From Alcaligenes faecalis (lineage in GTDB: Bacteria; Pseudomonadota; Gammaproteobacteria; Burkholderiales; Burkholderiaceae_B), in the NCBI RefSeq assembly GCF_009497775.1, contig NZ_CP031012.1:2418001-2482000 (forward strand): a stretch of 64,000 bases of DNA, read 5' to 3'. The translations under genes and the position numbers were made by a program. Shown piece after piece: positions 18,428 through 27,593 of the stretch (its first letter is position 1; every line of letters begins with the position of its first letter). Under the pieces are notes generated by a model that did no database searches, was not told where the DNA came from, and saw only the letters and a list, made by a program, of their open reading frames with translations.

Positions 18428-20314
18428 CTACAGCTCAACCTGTATACCCATCTCCACCACACGATTAGGCGGGATCTTGAAAAAGCGCGTGCTGCGGCTG
18501 GCATTGCGCGCCATGAAAGCAAACAGGCGGCGACGCCAGCCCAGATACCAGGGCTGACGCGATTGAATCATCACTGTCTGACGCGACAGGAAGTAGGACG
18601 TCTGCATAGGCTCCAGATTCAGCTCCGGGTGCTCCAGCGCAATCTGCTCCAGCAATTGCGGCACATTGGGCTCCTGCTTGAAGCCCCAGGAAGCCACCGC
18701 CTGCCAGCTACCGCGGCTTAGACGTTGCAGGCTATAGCGCTCCCCAAATGGCACGTAAGGCACACCAGCACTGGTTACGGTCAAGAACAGAACCTGTTCA
18801 TGCAGGACTTTATTGTGTTTCAGGTTATGCAATAAGGCCGGAGGGACAGAGTCGGGAATGGTGCTCATGAACACCGCCGTACCTGGTACGCGGGTGGGAG
18901 CGTACTCCTCCAGATTCAGCAAAAATTCTTTTAGCGGCTGCTTGTTTTCCAGCAAGCGCTCGTGCAAAGCAGCGCGCCCCTGTCGCCAGGTCAGCATCAA
19001 GCCCAGCAGCACAGCGCCAACCAACAAAGGCAGCCAGCCGCCTTCCAGAATCTTGAGCGCATTGGCCGAGAACAAGAGTATGTCCAGAACCAGGAAAACA
19101 CCCAAGAGCCCTAACCAGGCCCAGCGTTTGATACCACTTGCGCTGCGCGGCAGCAGCACCAGAGCCAGCAAGCTGGTCATCAGCATGGTGCCTGTGACCG
19201 CAAAACCGTAAGCATGGGCCAGACGATCCGAGGAGCCAAAACTCAGGACCAGAATCATCACCGCCACGCATAGCAGCAAGTTCACACGCGGCAGGTAGAT
19301 CTGCCCTTCTTCTTTAGCCGAAGTGTGTTGAATCACCATGCGTGGCCAGAACCCAAGCTGCACCGCCTGACGAGTCACGGAGAAGGCCCCGGAGATGACG
19401 GACTGGGAGGCAATCACCGTTGCTACGGTTGCCAGCATCACCATGGGAACCAAGGCCCAGTTGGGGGCCAGGAAGAAGAAAGGATTACGGATCGCAGCCG
19501 GGTCGGAAATCAGCAAAGCCCCTTGGCCGAAATAACACAGGACCAGGCACGGCATGACAATCATGAACCAGGCTTTACGAATCAAGGGACGGCCAAAATG
19601 GCCCATATCGGCATACAGGGCCTCGGCACCAGTCAAGGCCAGCACCAATGCACCCAATAACAAAAAGGTTTGCCAGGGTGCTTCAGCGATAAAAGCCACG
19701 GCCCAACGCGGGTCCAGGGCCATCAAGACTTGGGGATGTTCAATAACACGCCACAGCCCCAGGCCGCCCAGCACCAGAAACCAGGTCAACATGATCGGGC
19801 CGAACAGCTTGCCCATGGTGCCCGTACCGTGCGACTGGATCAGGAACAAGGCCAGCAAGACTCCCAAGGCCAAAGGCACGACCCAAGGGTCCAACACATG
19901 GGACACCATGCCTATGCCTTCCAGCGCCGACATCACGGAAATGGCCGGGGTAATAATGCTGTCCCCGTAAAACAAGGCAGCACCGATCAGGCCCAGCACC
20001 ACAATAATCTGGCGACGGGGCCCCTGAATACCCCGTGCGGCCAATTCCATCAGGGCCAGCGTGCCGCCCTCGCCTTTATTGTCCAGACGCAGCACTACCG
20101 TGACGTACTTGATGGAAACCACCAAAGTCAGCAGCCAGAACAGTAGCGACAGCACTCCATAGACCTGTTCGGCACCGGGCTGTCCGTAAGCGCTCAAGGC
20201 CACTTTCATGGTGTAGAGCGGGCTGGTTCCAATATCGCCGTACACCACGCCTAAAGCGCCCATTAACAAGGCGGCCTGAGCCGCTTTTTTGGGGTTTTCC
20301 GTTGCTGTGTTCAA
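18428..20314 (-). CDS. kup: Low-affinity potassium transport protein Kup
   Basis: A 628-residue K+/H+ symporter of the KUP/HAK/KT family. The N-terminal signature GALGVVYGDIGTSPLYTMK begins at residue 19, about 12 membrane helices follow, and the C-terminal 170 residues form a cytosolic domain (VPGTAVFMSTIPDSVPPALL). The start is TTG, three bases after the stop of the histidine kinase gene, so it is probably translated by coupling. The first in-frame ATG is at residue 18, inside the conserved motif, which supports the TTG. The operon partner is a two-component system (see those entries). Confidence 0.95.
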   Translation of the reverse strand: MNTATENPKKAAQAALLMGALGVVYGDIGTSPLYTMKVALSAYGQPGAEQVYGVLSLLFWLLTLVVSIKYVTVVLRLDNKGEGGTLALMELAARGIQGPRRQIIVVLGLIGAALFYGDSIITPAISVMSALEGIGMVSHVLDPWVVPLALGVLLALFLIQSHGTGTMGKLFGPIMLTWFLVLGGLGLWRVIEHPQVLMALDPRWAVAFIAEAPWQTFLLLGALVLALTGAEALYADMGHFGRPLIRKAWFMIVMPCLVLCYFGQGALLISDPAAIRNPFFFLAPNWALVPMVMLATVATVIASQSVISGAFSVTRQAVQLGFWPRMVIQHTSAKEEGQIYLPRVNLLLCVAVMILVLSFGSSDRLAHAYGFAVTGTMLMTSLLALVLLPRSASGIKRWAWLGLLGVFLVLDILLFSANALKILEGGWLPLLVGAVLLGLMLTWRQGRAALHERLLENKQPLKEFLLNLEEYAPTRVPGTAVFMSTIPDSVPPALLHNLKHNKVLHEQVLFLTVTSAGVPYVPFGERYSLQRLSRGSWQAVASWGFKQEPNVPQLLEQIALEHPELNLEPMQTSYFLSRQTVMIQSRQPWYLGWRRRLFAFMARNASRSTRFFKIPPNRVVEMGIQVEL

Positions 20315-20317
20315 GGC

Positions 20318-21457
20318 TTAGTTTCCAATCAAAGTATCGTGCCGGGTCAGACGCGCGCCAATACGCGGACCAGGAAAAACAATGGTGATGCGAGTACCGG
20401 GAAAATCAGGACGACTCATCAGACTCCACCAGGCACCATGCGCACGGGCAATTTCCTGCACAATCGCCAGACCCAAACCGGAGCCTCCTGCCTGCGTGCC
20501 GGGGGAACGATAAAAGGCTTCAAACACGCGCTGCTGCTCGCTGGCCTCAATACCTGGCCCGTGATCTTCCACCGACAAGGAGGGTGGATTACTGGCCACC
20601 CGCAAGACAATGCGATCTGTCCCTTGTCCATAGCGCAAGGCGTTATCCATCAAATTCGACAATAACTCCCGCAAAAGCACGGGGGCGGCATCAATCCAGA
20701 CCGGCTTTTCAGGTGCCAGCAAATGGATTTCCACTCCATGCTGACGAGCCTGCAAGAACCAGTCCCCGCCCTCCTCACGCGCCCATTCGCACAAGTCCAG
20801 ACGCACAAAGCTGTCTTTAATATTGGTATCCGCATCGGTACGCGCCAGTACCAGCAACTGCTGACCCAGACGAATCATGCGGTCTGAGACACTCTTGATA
20901 CGCTCGGCTCGTTGGCGGATGTCCTCTGGCAAAGGCCGTGCCAGCATCAGCTCGGACTCCAGCTGCAAACCCGTCAAGGGCGTGCGCAACTGATGCGCGG
21001 CGTGACCAATAAAGCGCTTTTGCGCCTGCAGGGTATCACGCTGACGTTCCAGCAGTTCGTTGAAGTGCTCCACCAGCGGCACAATCTCGGCGGGCAAGGC
21101 ACTGGCATCCAGGCGCTCGAAGTCATCATCCGCGCGGTTACGGATTTGCTGCGACAAATCATCGATAGACGCCAGCTGAGAGCGAATCCCCGAAAGCAAC
21201 ACCCAGGCAATCAGGCTGACCAGCAGTACCTGGCTGAGCGCCATGGTCCAGAAAATATCGCGCAGCAGCCAGTCTTCCAGGCTCATGCGGCGCGTCAGTA
21301 TCCAGGTAACGCTCAAGTCGAGCACCACCAGAATGGAAATGGGGGGAAACAAACGGCCCATCAGTTTGCGGGCCAAAGATCCGGGAGCAAGAAAGCGCTC
21401 CAGCCAGCCTCGCAACAAGGAGGTTTTTACCGCTGGAGAAAGATGCTGATCGGGCAT
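20318..21457 (-). CDS. Two-component sensor histidine kinase (TctE/QseC type)
   Basis: A 379-residue kinase. Two membrane helices (about residues 36-54 and 71-90) leave only a very short periplasmic loop of roughly 15 residues. A HAMP-like linker is followed by the HisKA box FIGHAAHQLRTPLTGL with the phospho-accepting His near residue 150, then N (LLSNLMDNALRYG), G1 (SVEDHGPGI), F and G2 (GGSGLGLAIVQ) boxes. The tiny outer loop means it may sense through its membrane part or a partner. It lies between its response regulator and kup on the minus strand. Confidence 0.9.
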   Translation of the reverse strand: MPDQHLSPAVKTSLLRGWLERFLAPGSLARKLMGRLFPPISILVVLDLSVTWILTRRMSLEDWLLRDIFWTMALSQVLLVSLIAWVLLSGIRSQLASIDDLSQQIRNRADDDFERLDASALPAEIVPLVEHFNELLERQRDTLQAQKRFIGHAAHQLRTPLTGLQLESELMLARPLPEDIRQRAERIKSVSDRMIRLGQQLLVLARTDADTNIKDSFVRLDLCEWAREEGGDWFLQARQHGVEIHLLAPEKPVWIDAAPVLLRELLSNLMDNALRYGQGTDRIVLRVASNPPSLSVEDHGPGIEASEQQRVFEAFYRSPGTQAGGSGLGLAIVQEIARAHGAWWSLMSRPDFPGTRITIVFPGPRIGARLTRHDTLIGN

Positions 21458-21495
21458 GGTTGACCTAAGGTTTCAGGCAGCGGGCACGGCTGCCG

Positions 21496-22176
21496 TTATG
21501 CTCCGGCCACGCTCTCCACATCGAGCAAATAGCCAAAGCCGCGCACAGTCTGTATGACAGCCCCGGTGCCTTCCAGGCGCTTGCGCAAACGATACACGTA
21601 GACTTCGACGGCATTGTCGCTGAAATCGGCGTCCCAGGCAGACAAGGAGTTGATAATTTGCTGCTTGGTGACCACACGGCCCGCGCGCATCATCAGCATT
21701 TCCAGTACGGACAGCTCGCGCACCGACAAGGTCACGCGTTGACCGGCGCAGCGCAACTCGCGGCCAATAGTATCAAAGCTCAAGGGACCCACATCAATAA
21801 TGGGCTGCACCTGACCACTGCGGCGGCGGCCGAAAACTCGCACACGGGCGGCCAGCTCGGACAGGTCAAAAGGTTTGATCAGGTAATCGTCGGCACCCGC
21901 ATCCAGACCGCCGACGCGATCATCCACACCATCACGCGCAGTCAGAATCAGAACGGGAATGGCGTTGCCCTGCTGGCGCAATTGGCGCAGCACGTCCAGG
22001 CCACTGATGCCGGGCAAGTTCAAGTCCAGGAGCAGAAGATCGTAGACCTGGGCGGCCAACTCCTTCAAGGCACTTTCGCCTTCCTGGAGCCAGTCAACAG
22101 CGTAGCCCTGATCGTTGAGAAATTCCTGCAGTGCGGCGCCCAGTATGGCGTCGTCTTCGATAACTAGTACACGCAT
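21496..22176 (-). CDS. OmpR-family response regulator
   Basis: A 226-residue regulator: receiver domain with acidic residues in VIEDDAIL, phospho-acceptor Asp in LLLLDLNLPGISG (about residue 51) and Lys in YLIKPFDLSEL, then a winged-helix DNA-binding domain ending VQTVRGFGYLLD. It is closest in style to TctD/QseB. It is first in an operon with the kinase (38 bp later) and kup. Confidence 0.92.
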   Translation of the reverse strand: MRVLVIEDDAILGAALQEFLNDQGYAVDWLQEGESALKELAAQVYDLLLLDLNLPGISGLDVLRQLRQQGNAIPVLILTARDGVDDRVGGLDAGADDYLIKPFDLSELAARVRVFGRRRSGQVQPIIDVGPLSFDTIGRELRCAGQRVTLSVRELSVLEMLMMRAGRVVTKQQIINSLSAWDADFSDNAVEVYVYRLRKRLEGTGAVIQTVRGFGYLLDVESVAGA

Positions 22177-22197
22177 TGGGGGGATTTTATTACGAAA

Positions 22198-22235
22198 CTG
22201 GCCCCTCGCGTTGCAGATGCAAAGCGAGGGGCCAG
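22198..22235 (-). terminator. Terminator after exbD
   Basis: A perfect 12-bp stem (CTGGCCCCTCGC at 22198-22209, GCGAGGGGCCAG at 22224-22235). On the minus strand it follows the exbD stop and is trailed by TTTCGTAAT, a modest T-tract. It separates the tonB operon from the response regulator gene. Confidence 0.7.
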
Positions 22236-22263
22236 AAAAAACAACACGAAGGAGAACCCGGGA

Positions 22264-22764
22264 TTACAGAGCGGGTTTAGGCTCGGCTGCCTTATCGCCC
22301 GCGACTGCGCCTTCCTTGGCTTCGTCCTCGTCACCGGCGGCCTTGGTCGTTGGACCTGGGCGGGTGATGAAACCCAGACGGGTCAGGCCGGAGGCTTTGG
22401 AGCGGCTCATGACCTGGGCCAGTGTTTCGTAGCGAGTATCGGTATCAGCACGGATACGCAATTCAGGCTGCGGCTGATCCTTGGAGTAAGGAGCCAGCGT
22501 GGCGGTCAAGTCTTCCAGCGCCACAGGCAGCTCGTTCACGAAGATCTGCCCTTCTGCATCAATCGCCAGATCAATCGTCTTGGGATCTTGCTGAACCGGC
22601 TCGGACGTTGCCTGGGGCAGCTGAATCTTGATGGAGTGCGACAGCAGCGGAGCGGTGATCAGAAAGATCACCAGCAACACCAGCATGACGTCGATCAGCG
22701 GCACCATATTGATTTCGGACAGCGCGGAGCCCGAGTTGCGATTATCAAAGCTGCCAAAAGCCAT
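22264..22764 (-). CDS. exbD: Biopolymer transport protein ExbD
   Basis: A 166-residue inner-membrane protein with one N-terminal helix, MVPLIDVMLVLLVIFLITAP, holding the conserved proton-path Asp (residue 25). A periplasmic ExbD/TolR domain follows. The C-terminal 30 residues (PGPTTKAAGDEDEAKEGAVA) are an unusual charged Ala/Glu/Lys tail not common in the family. It works with ExbB to energise TonB. Only two bases separate it from exbB. Confidence 0.93.
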   Translation of the reverse strand: MAFGSFDNRNSGSALSEINMVPLIDVMLVLLVIFLITAPLLSHSIKIQLPQATSEPVQQDPKTIDLAIDAEGQIFVNELPVALEDLTATLAPYSKDQPQPELRIRADTDTRYETLAQVMSRSKASGLTRLGFITRPGPTTKAAGDEDEAKEGAVAGDKAAEPKPAL

Positions 22765-22766
22765 GA

Positions 22767-23621
22767 TTAGTGCTCCCGCTTGGCAGCCGCTGCCGAGCTA
22801 GATGCTGCACCGCCGCCCGAAGGAACACGACGCAGAACAGGTTGGTTATCCTGCACAGGCTGGCCTGTGGTCAGGAAAGTGAACAGGTCGTGAGCAAACG
22901 CGTCCAGCTGGGACAGGTAAACGCGGTTGGTACGCACAAAAGCGTTGTAGGCCAACACGGCAGGAATAGCGACAGCCAGACCCAGACCGGTCATCACCAG
23001 AGCTTCACCCACAGGACCGGCGATCTTGTTCAGAGTCACACCATCGGACAGACCGATATTGATCAGCGCGTGGTACACCCCCCAAACCGTACCGAACAGA
23101 CCCACAAACGGAGCGGTAGAACCCACCGAAGCCAGCAGCGTCAGGCCGTTTTCCAGCTTTGCGGTTTCTTCGTCCATGACCTTACGCATGATGCGCGAGA
23201 CAAAGGCGTCCGTAGAGCCTTTCTCTTCCAGACGCATGGCGCCGTATTTCACATGGTGTTTTTGAGCGTGGATAGCGTGGCTGGCCAGGTGGCTGAACGG
23301 ATCGCGGGCACCGTGGGTGGCGATTTCGTTTTCAACCTGCTCCAGGGAGCTGGCAGACCAGAACTCGCGCATGAAACCTTGCGAGCGGCGCTTCAGGCGG
23401 AAGGACAGCACGCCCTTGACGATGATCAGGTACCAGCTGGCAACCGACATCAAGGCCAGAATCACGAACAAGGTCTTGCCGACCACATCACTTTGCTGGA
23501 TAAAGTGCAGCACCCCGGTCGCTTCCTCAGCGGCAGCAACACTGGCGGCAGCCTGATCTGCAACAGGCCCTGCAACTTGTGCCAGGCTTACCCATACGCT
23601 TTGAAATAGTTCCTGCATCAT
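22767..23621 (-). CDS. exbB: Biopolymer transport protein ExbB
   Basis: A 284-residue MotA/TolQ/ExbB-family proton channel. Three membrane helices are visible: about residues 50-70, then two in the C-terminal half around GLTLLASVGSTAPFVGLFGT and VGEALVMTGLGLAVAIPAVL, which are the family signatures. A longer N-terminal region rich in Ala precedes the first helix. The C-terminus is Ala/Ser-rich. It lies between tonB and exbD. Confidence 0.94.
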   Translation of the reverse strand: MMQELFQSVWVSLAQVAGPVADQAAASVAAAEEATGVLHFIQQSDVVGKTLFVILALMSVASWYLIIVKGVLSFRLKRRSQGFMREFWSASSLEQVENEIATHGARDPFSHLASHAIHAQKHHVKYGAMRLEEKGSTDAFVSRIMRKVMDEETAKLENGLTLLASVGSTAPFVGLFGTVWGVYHALINIGLSDGVTLNKIAGPVGEALVMTGLGLAVAIPAVLAYNAFVRTNRVYLSQLDAFAHDLFTFLTTGQPVQDNQPVLRRVPSGGGAASSSAAAAKREH

Positions 23622-23630
23622 TGATATATC

Positions 23631-24470
23631 CTAGTAAACAAAGTCGAAAGGAATATCGGCCATGGCACGATAGGCCACACCATTTTCCGTATACGGTTTG
23701 AAACGTGCTGTGCGTACTGCTTTCAGTGCCGACTCATCCAGACGTTCATAGCCTGAGGAGCTTTGCACTTTGGCTTCCAGCACGGTTCCTTGGGTTGAAA
23801 TCACAATACGAACCACCACACGGCCCTGCTCACGACGACGCTCGGAAGCCCGTGGGTACACAGGCACAGGACGAGGTCCCAAGTAGTCCACACGACCAAT
23901 CAGCTTGGGCCGATCACCATCCGTAGAACGGGCGGCGGTTTGGGACGAATTGTCCGTTGCCGGACCGGCTTGAGCGGCAGGGGCTGCTGGTTGAGCAGGC
24001 TGCGGTGTTTCTGCCGGTGGAACCTCGGGCTTGGGCTGTGGCTTGGGCTTAGGTTTCGGCTTGGGTTTTGGTTTGGGCTTGGGCGGCTCGGGAATGGGCG
24101 GTTTTTCCACGATAGGCTCTGGCTCGGGTTCCGGTTCAAGCACCGGTTCTGGCTCAGGCTCGGGATCAGGCTCCACTTCGGGCTCAGGTTCAGGCTCCGG
24201 CTCGGCTACCACCTCTTCAGGAGGGGCACTCACCTGTTCTTGCTGAACCGGGGACTCCGACACTTCCACCAAGGTCACTCCCACGATATCCATAGGGGCC
24301 GGCTCGCCCACCATCTTGGGGGTTTCCGTCCACAAGATGGTAGCCACGACACCAACGTGCAATCCCAGTGCTAATGCCAAGCCAGTTGCCTTCAAGGCCA
24401 GCATCGAGCGATTATTCTTTTGAGAAGCAATTCCGGTCATAATCCGTTCTACACATTCTGCAACCCGCAT
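23631..24470 (-). CDS. tonB: Energy transducer TonB
   Basis: A 279-residue protein: N-terminal membrane helix (LALKATGLALALGLHVGVVA), a long Pro-rich spacer with Glu-Pro repeats then Lys-Pro repeats (about residues 85-160), and a C-terminal TonB domain (VYPRASERRREQGRVVVRIV, then SSGYERLDESALKAV and RFKPYTENG). It spans the periplasm to drive outer-membrane siderophore receptors. The ATG at 24440 (MTGIAS) is an alternative start. A Fur-like site lies upstream and exbB-exbD follow. Confidence 0.94.
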   Translation of the reverse strand: MRVAECVERIMTGIASQKNNRSMLALKATGLALALGLHVGVVATILWTETPKMVGEPAPMDIVGVTLVEVSESPVQQEQVSAPPEEVVAEPEPEPEPEVEPDPEPEPEPVLEPEPEPEPIVEKPPIPEPPKPKPKPKPKPKPKPQPKPEVPPAETPQPAQPAAPAAQAGPATDNSSQTAARSTDGDRPKLIGRVDYLGPRPVPVYPRASERRREQGRVVVRIVISTQGTVLEAKVQSSSGYERLDESALKAVRTARFKPYTENGVAYRAMADIPFDFVY

Positions 24471-24526
24471 GGACCATGACGGGACCGGACAGGATGCCCA
24501 GTGAAGTATCGAATCTTAACAGAAAC

Positions 24527-24545
24527 AGGAATGATTCTCAATACT
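24527..24545 (-). promoter_or_regulatory. Fur-like site upstream of tonB
   Basis: On the minus strand AGTATTGAGAATCATTCCT matches the 19-base Fur consensus (GATAATGATAATCATTATC) at 12 positions, including the core GAGAATCATT type. It is about 57 bases before the tonB start, consistent with iron-repressed tonB-exbB-exbD. Confidence 0.6.
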
Positions 24546-24602
24546 AAGTTCCTGTAATATTTCCTGCTTCAATCCGCCCTGCCAAAAACCTCCAGATACT
24601 AA

Positions 24603-24637
24603 CGCAGACAGGCTGACCTAAGGTCAGCCTGTCTGCG
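24603..24637. repeat. 35-base near-perfect palindrome after cysA
   Basis: CGCAGACAGGCTGACCT and AGGTCAGCCTGTCTGCG are exact reverse complements separated by a single A. It begins 17 bases after the cysA stop on the minus strand. No clear T-tract follows on either strand, though as RNA it would form a very stable hairpin that could end or protect the sulfate-operon transcript. Confidence 0.8.
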
Positions 24638-24653
24638 AATAATTTGCAAAAAA

Positions 24654-25751
24654 TCAGGACAATCGCGCTTCTGCTTGAGGCTCGATAGGGAAAGCGCTGA
24701 ATTTGCGCGGCAAGGCCAACGCACGCTCTCCGGGCAACAAGCCCAGCTGCGACCAACGCTGGGGATCGAACTCGGCTTCCCAGGCCCGCTCGCCCTCATT
24801 CAAGGCCAGCTCGACCCGGACTGTGGCCCCTAAAGGAATAATGCGCTGCACGGCCACGACGATGCCTTGGCCATCCAATTGACGTTGCAAGTCCAGATCG
24901 TGTGGACGCACATAACCTACCGCCTCGCCCTGCCCCGCACCCTGACCATTCAAGGCCTGACTGGACTCGAACTGACCCAACTGAGGATCAGCCACAAAGC
25001 GCCCGTGCTGGAACTGACCCGGCAAGCGATTCGCCGCCCCCAGGAACTCATACACAAAGGGACTGGCAGGATGGTTATAAACATCCTGCGGAGCACCTTC
25101 CTGCTCAACTCGCCCTTTGTTCAGCACCACAATGCGGTCAGCCACTTCAATGGCTTCTTCCTGGTCGTGCGTCACAAACAAGGTGCTGATATGCAGATCG
25201 TCATGCAGACGGCGCAGCCAGGACCGCAGTTCCTTGCGCACCTTGGCATCCAGGGCACCGAAGGGCTCATCCAGCAGCAAGACGCCCGGCTCCACGGCCA
25301 AGGCGCGTGCCAAAGCAATACGCTGCCGCTGACCGCCCGACAAGGCCGCTGGATAGCGATCAGCCAGCCAATCCAGCTGCACCAATTCCAATAGCTCGTG
25401 CACACGCTGACGAATCTGGGCTTCAGGCAGGCGCTGCTTGCGGGGTTTGATGCGCAGACCAAAGGCGACGTTCTCGAACACAGTCATGTGGCGGAACAAG
25501 GCATAGTGCTGGAACACAAAACCCACCTGGCGATCACGCGTACCCACAGCGGCCACATCCTTGCCGTTGATCAGCACCTGACCCGCATCCGCATGTTCCA
25601 GGCCAGCCACAATACGCAGCAAGGTGGTCTTGCCGCAGCCCGAGGGCCCCAGCAAAGCCACCAGCTCGCCCGCTGGAAAATCCAATGTCACATCACCCAG
25701 TGCCGTAAACGCACCAAACTGTTTAGATAGATGACGAACTTCGATACTCAT
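24654..25751 (-). CDS. cysA: Sulfate/thiosulfate ABC transporter ATP-binding protein CysA
   Basis: A 365-residue ATPase. Walker A is [11 protein letters not shown] (residue 34 on), the signature is [15 protein letters not shown], Walker B is [13 protein letters not shown] and the switch His is in FVTHDQEEA. The C-terminal 120 residues form a TOBE-type regulatory domain ([11 protein letters not shown]). It is the last gene of the sbp-cysT-cysW-cysA operon, 18 bases after cysW. Confidence 0.94.
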   Translation of the reverse strand: MSIEVRHLSKQFGAFTALGDVTLDFPAGELVALLGPSGCGKTTLLRIVAGLEHADAGQVLINGKDVAAVGTRDRQVGFVFQHYALFRHMTVFENVAFGLRIKPRKQRLPEAQIRQRVHELLELVQLDWLADRYPAALSGGQRQRIALARALAVEPGVLLLDEPFGALDAKVRKELRSWLRRLHDDLHISTLFVTHDQEEAIEVADRIVVLNKGRVEQEGAPQDVYNHPASPFVYEFLGAANRLPGQFQHGRFVADPQLGQFESSQALNGQGAGQGEAVGYVRPHDLDLQRQLDGQGIVVAVQRIIPLGATVRVELALNEGERAWEAEFDPQRWSQLGLLPGERALALPRKFSAFPIEPQAEARLS

Positions 25752-25769
25752 AATGAACTCCGAATGCGA

Positions 25770-26657
25770 TCATCCACGATGACCGTCTTGAACCATTTTG
25801 CGCTCGGCCCACAATTTAAGCGCCAACGTCAGTAAAGCCAAGACTGCCAGCACCGAAGCCGCCGCAAAAGCGCCTACCGTGTGATAGTCGTTGTACTCAA
25901 TCTCTACATGCAAGGGCAGCGTGTTGGTCTGGCCCCGTATATGGCCCGACAGCACCGACACCGCTCCAAACTCGCCCATGGCACGGGCATTACACAGAAT
26001 CACGCCGTACAGCAGGCCCCACTTGATCTTGGGCAGTGTCACCCGCCAGAACATCTGTCTGCCATTGGCTCCCAGCACCCGCGCAGCCTGCTCTTCCTCG
26101 CTGCCCTGCATTTGCATCAGAGGAATCAGCTCACGCGCGACGAAGGGGAAAGTCACAAATAAGGTCGCCAACACTAGGCCCGGCAAAGCAAAGACGATAC
26201 GGATGTTATTCGCGTCCAGCCAGTCCCAAAACGGGCCCTGACGACCAAAAATCAGCAAGAACATCAAACCGGCAATCACGGGCGATACCGAAAACGGCAA
26301 GTCGATCAGCGTCGTCAGAATGCTTTTGCCACGAAACTCAAAACGGGCAATGGCCCAGGAGGCTGCCAAGCCAAATGCGATATTCAAAGGCACGGCAATC
26401 ACGGCAACCAGAACCGTCAGGCTGGCGGCATGCAAAGTATCGCTCTCGCTCAAGGCGGACAGATACGGCATGATGCCCCGGCTAAAGGCCGTCATGAACA
26501 CCAGGATCAAGGGCAGCAGCAAGAACAGCACAAAGAACAGCAAGGCAATGCCAATCAATATGGCTTTGACAGCCGGGCCTTCATCCTGCGCCGCCCGCAA
26601 GCGCGCCGTATGTACCGGCACCGCCTGCACAGCAGAATCCATCGTCAGGCTGCTCAT
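25770..26657 (-). CDS. cysW: Sulfate ABC transporter permease CysW
   Basis: A 295-residue permease with about six membrane helices and the EAA-loop region (GSEEEQAARVLGANGRQMFW, then RVTLPKIKWGLLYG). The frame is open to 26741, but the ATG at 26657 overlaps the cysT stop as ATGA and gives the normal family start. The motif AMGEFGAVSVLSGHIRGQTN is typical of CysW. Confidence 0.94.
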   Translation of the reverse strand: MSSLTMDSAVQAVPVHTARLRAAQDEGPAVKAILIGIALLFFVLFLLLPLILVFMTAFSRGIMPYLSALSESDTLHAASLTVLVAVIAVPLNIAFGLAASWAIARFEFRGKSILTTLIDLPFSVSPVIAGLMFLLIFGRQGPFWDWLDANNIRIVFALPGLVLATLFVTFPFVARELIPLMQMQGSEEEQAARVLGANGRQMFWRVTLPKIKWGLLYGVILCNARAMGEFGAVSVLSGHIRGQTNTLPLHVEIEYNDYHTVGAFAAASVLAVLALLTLALKLWAERKMVQDGHRG

Positions 26658-27568
26658 CGTGCGCCCTCCAAAGACAAAGGCGCTGCCACCTTGGCCGCCT
26701 TGGCAACAGCCTGGCCCGAGTGGCGCGACTGCAAGTACCACTGCAAACGATTGATCGCCAACAAAATAATGAAGGACAGCACCATCATCAAGACAGCCAG
26801 TGCCGAGGCTCCGGCATAGTCAAACTGTTCCAGCTTGATCACGATAAGCAAAGGCGTAATTTCCGAGACCATAGGAACGTTACCGGCAATGAAAATCACG
26901 GAACCGTACTCACCTACCGCACGGGCAAAAGCCAGAGCCACACCCGTCAAGCAGGCGGGCAAAATAGCGGGCAGGATCACCTTGGTGACCGTCTGAAAAC
27001 GATCCGCCCCCAGGCAAGCGCTAACCTCTTCCTGCTCCTGCTCCAGTTCTTCCAGAACCGGCTGCACGGTACGCACAACAAAAGGCAGACCAATAAAAAC
27101 CAGAGCGATCAACACGCCCCAAGGGGTAAACGCAATCTGCCCTACATACGGTTCAGCCCAGGAGCCGATCCAGCCTGTAGGCGCATAAATCGCCGCCAAG
27201 GAAATCCCGGCTACCGACGTTGGCAAGGCAAAGGGCAAATCAATCAGGGCATCCACAATGCGACGACCCGGAAAACGGTAACGCACCAGAACCCAGGCCA
27301 GAATCAGGCCAAACACACCATTGATCAAAGCCGCCAAAGCGGCCATGCCAAAGGTCAATTTCAAAGAAGCCAAGACACGCGCGGCACTAATGGTTTCCCA
27401 AAAAGCCGACCAACCCATGGAGGTGGTCTTGAGCAAAACAGCAGACAAGGGGATCAGGACAATCAGGCTCAAATAGCTGATGGACAAACCCATGGTCAAG
27501 CCAAAGCCTGGCAAAGCCCGCTGCTTGCGGGCAGCGGGCAGAACCCCCCAAAGACGAGCCTGTGACAT
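26654..27568 (-). CDS. cysT: Sulfate ABC transporter permease CysT
   Basis: A 304-residue permease with six membrane helices, the motif DLPFALPTSVAGISLAAIYA, the EAA loop (EEVSACLGADRFQTVTKVIL) and AVGEYGSVIFIAGNVP, all typical of CysT/CysU. It pairs with CysW in the sulfate importer. It starts 25 bases after the sbp stop. Confidence 0.94.
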   Translation of the reverse strand: MSQARLWGVLPAARKQRALPGFGLTMGLSISYLSLIVLIPLSAVLLKTTSMGWSAFWETISAARVLASLKLTFGMAALAALINGVFGLILAWVLVRYRFPGRRIVDALIDLPFALPTSVAGISLAAIYAPTGWIGSWAEPYVGQIAFTPWGVLIALVFIGLPFVVRTVQPVLEELEQEQEEVSACLGADRFQTVTKVILPAILPACLTGVALAFARAVGEYGSVIFIAGNVPMVSEITPLLIVIKLEQFDYAGASALAVLMMVLSFIILLAINRLQWYLQSRHSGQAVAKAAKVAAPLSLEGAR

Positions 27569-27593
27569 CGAACGGTCCTCAGTGATAGTGGGG

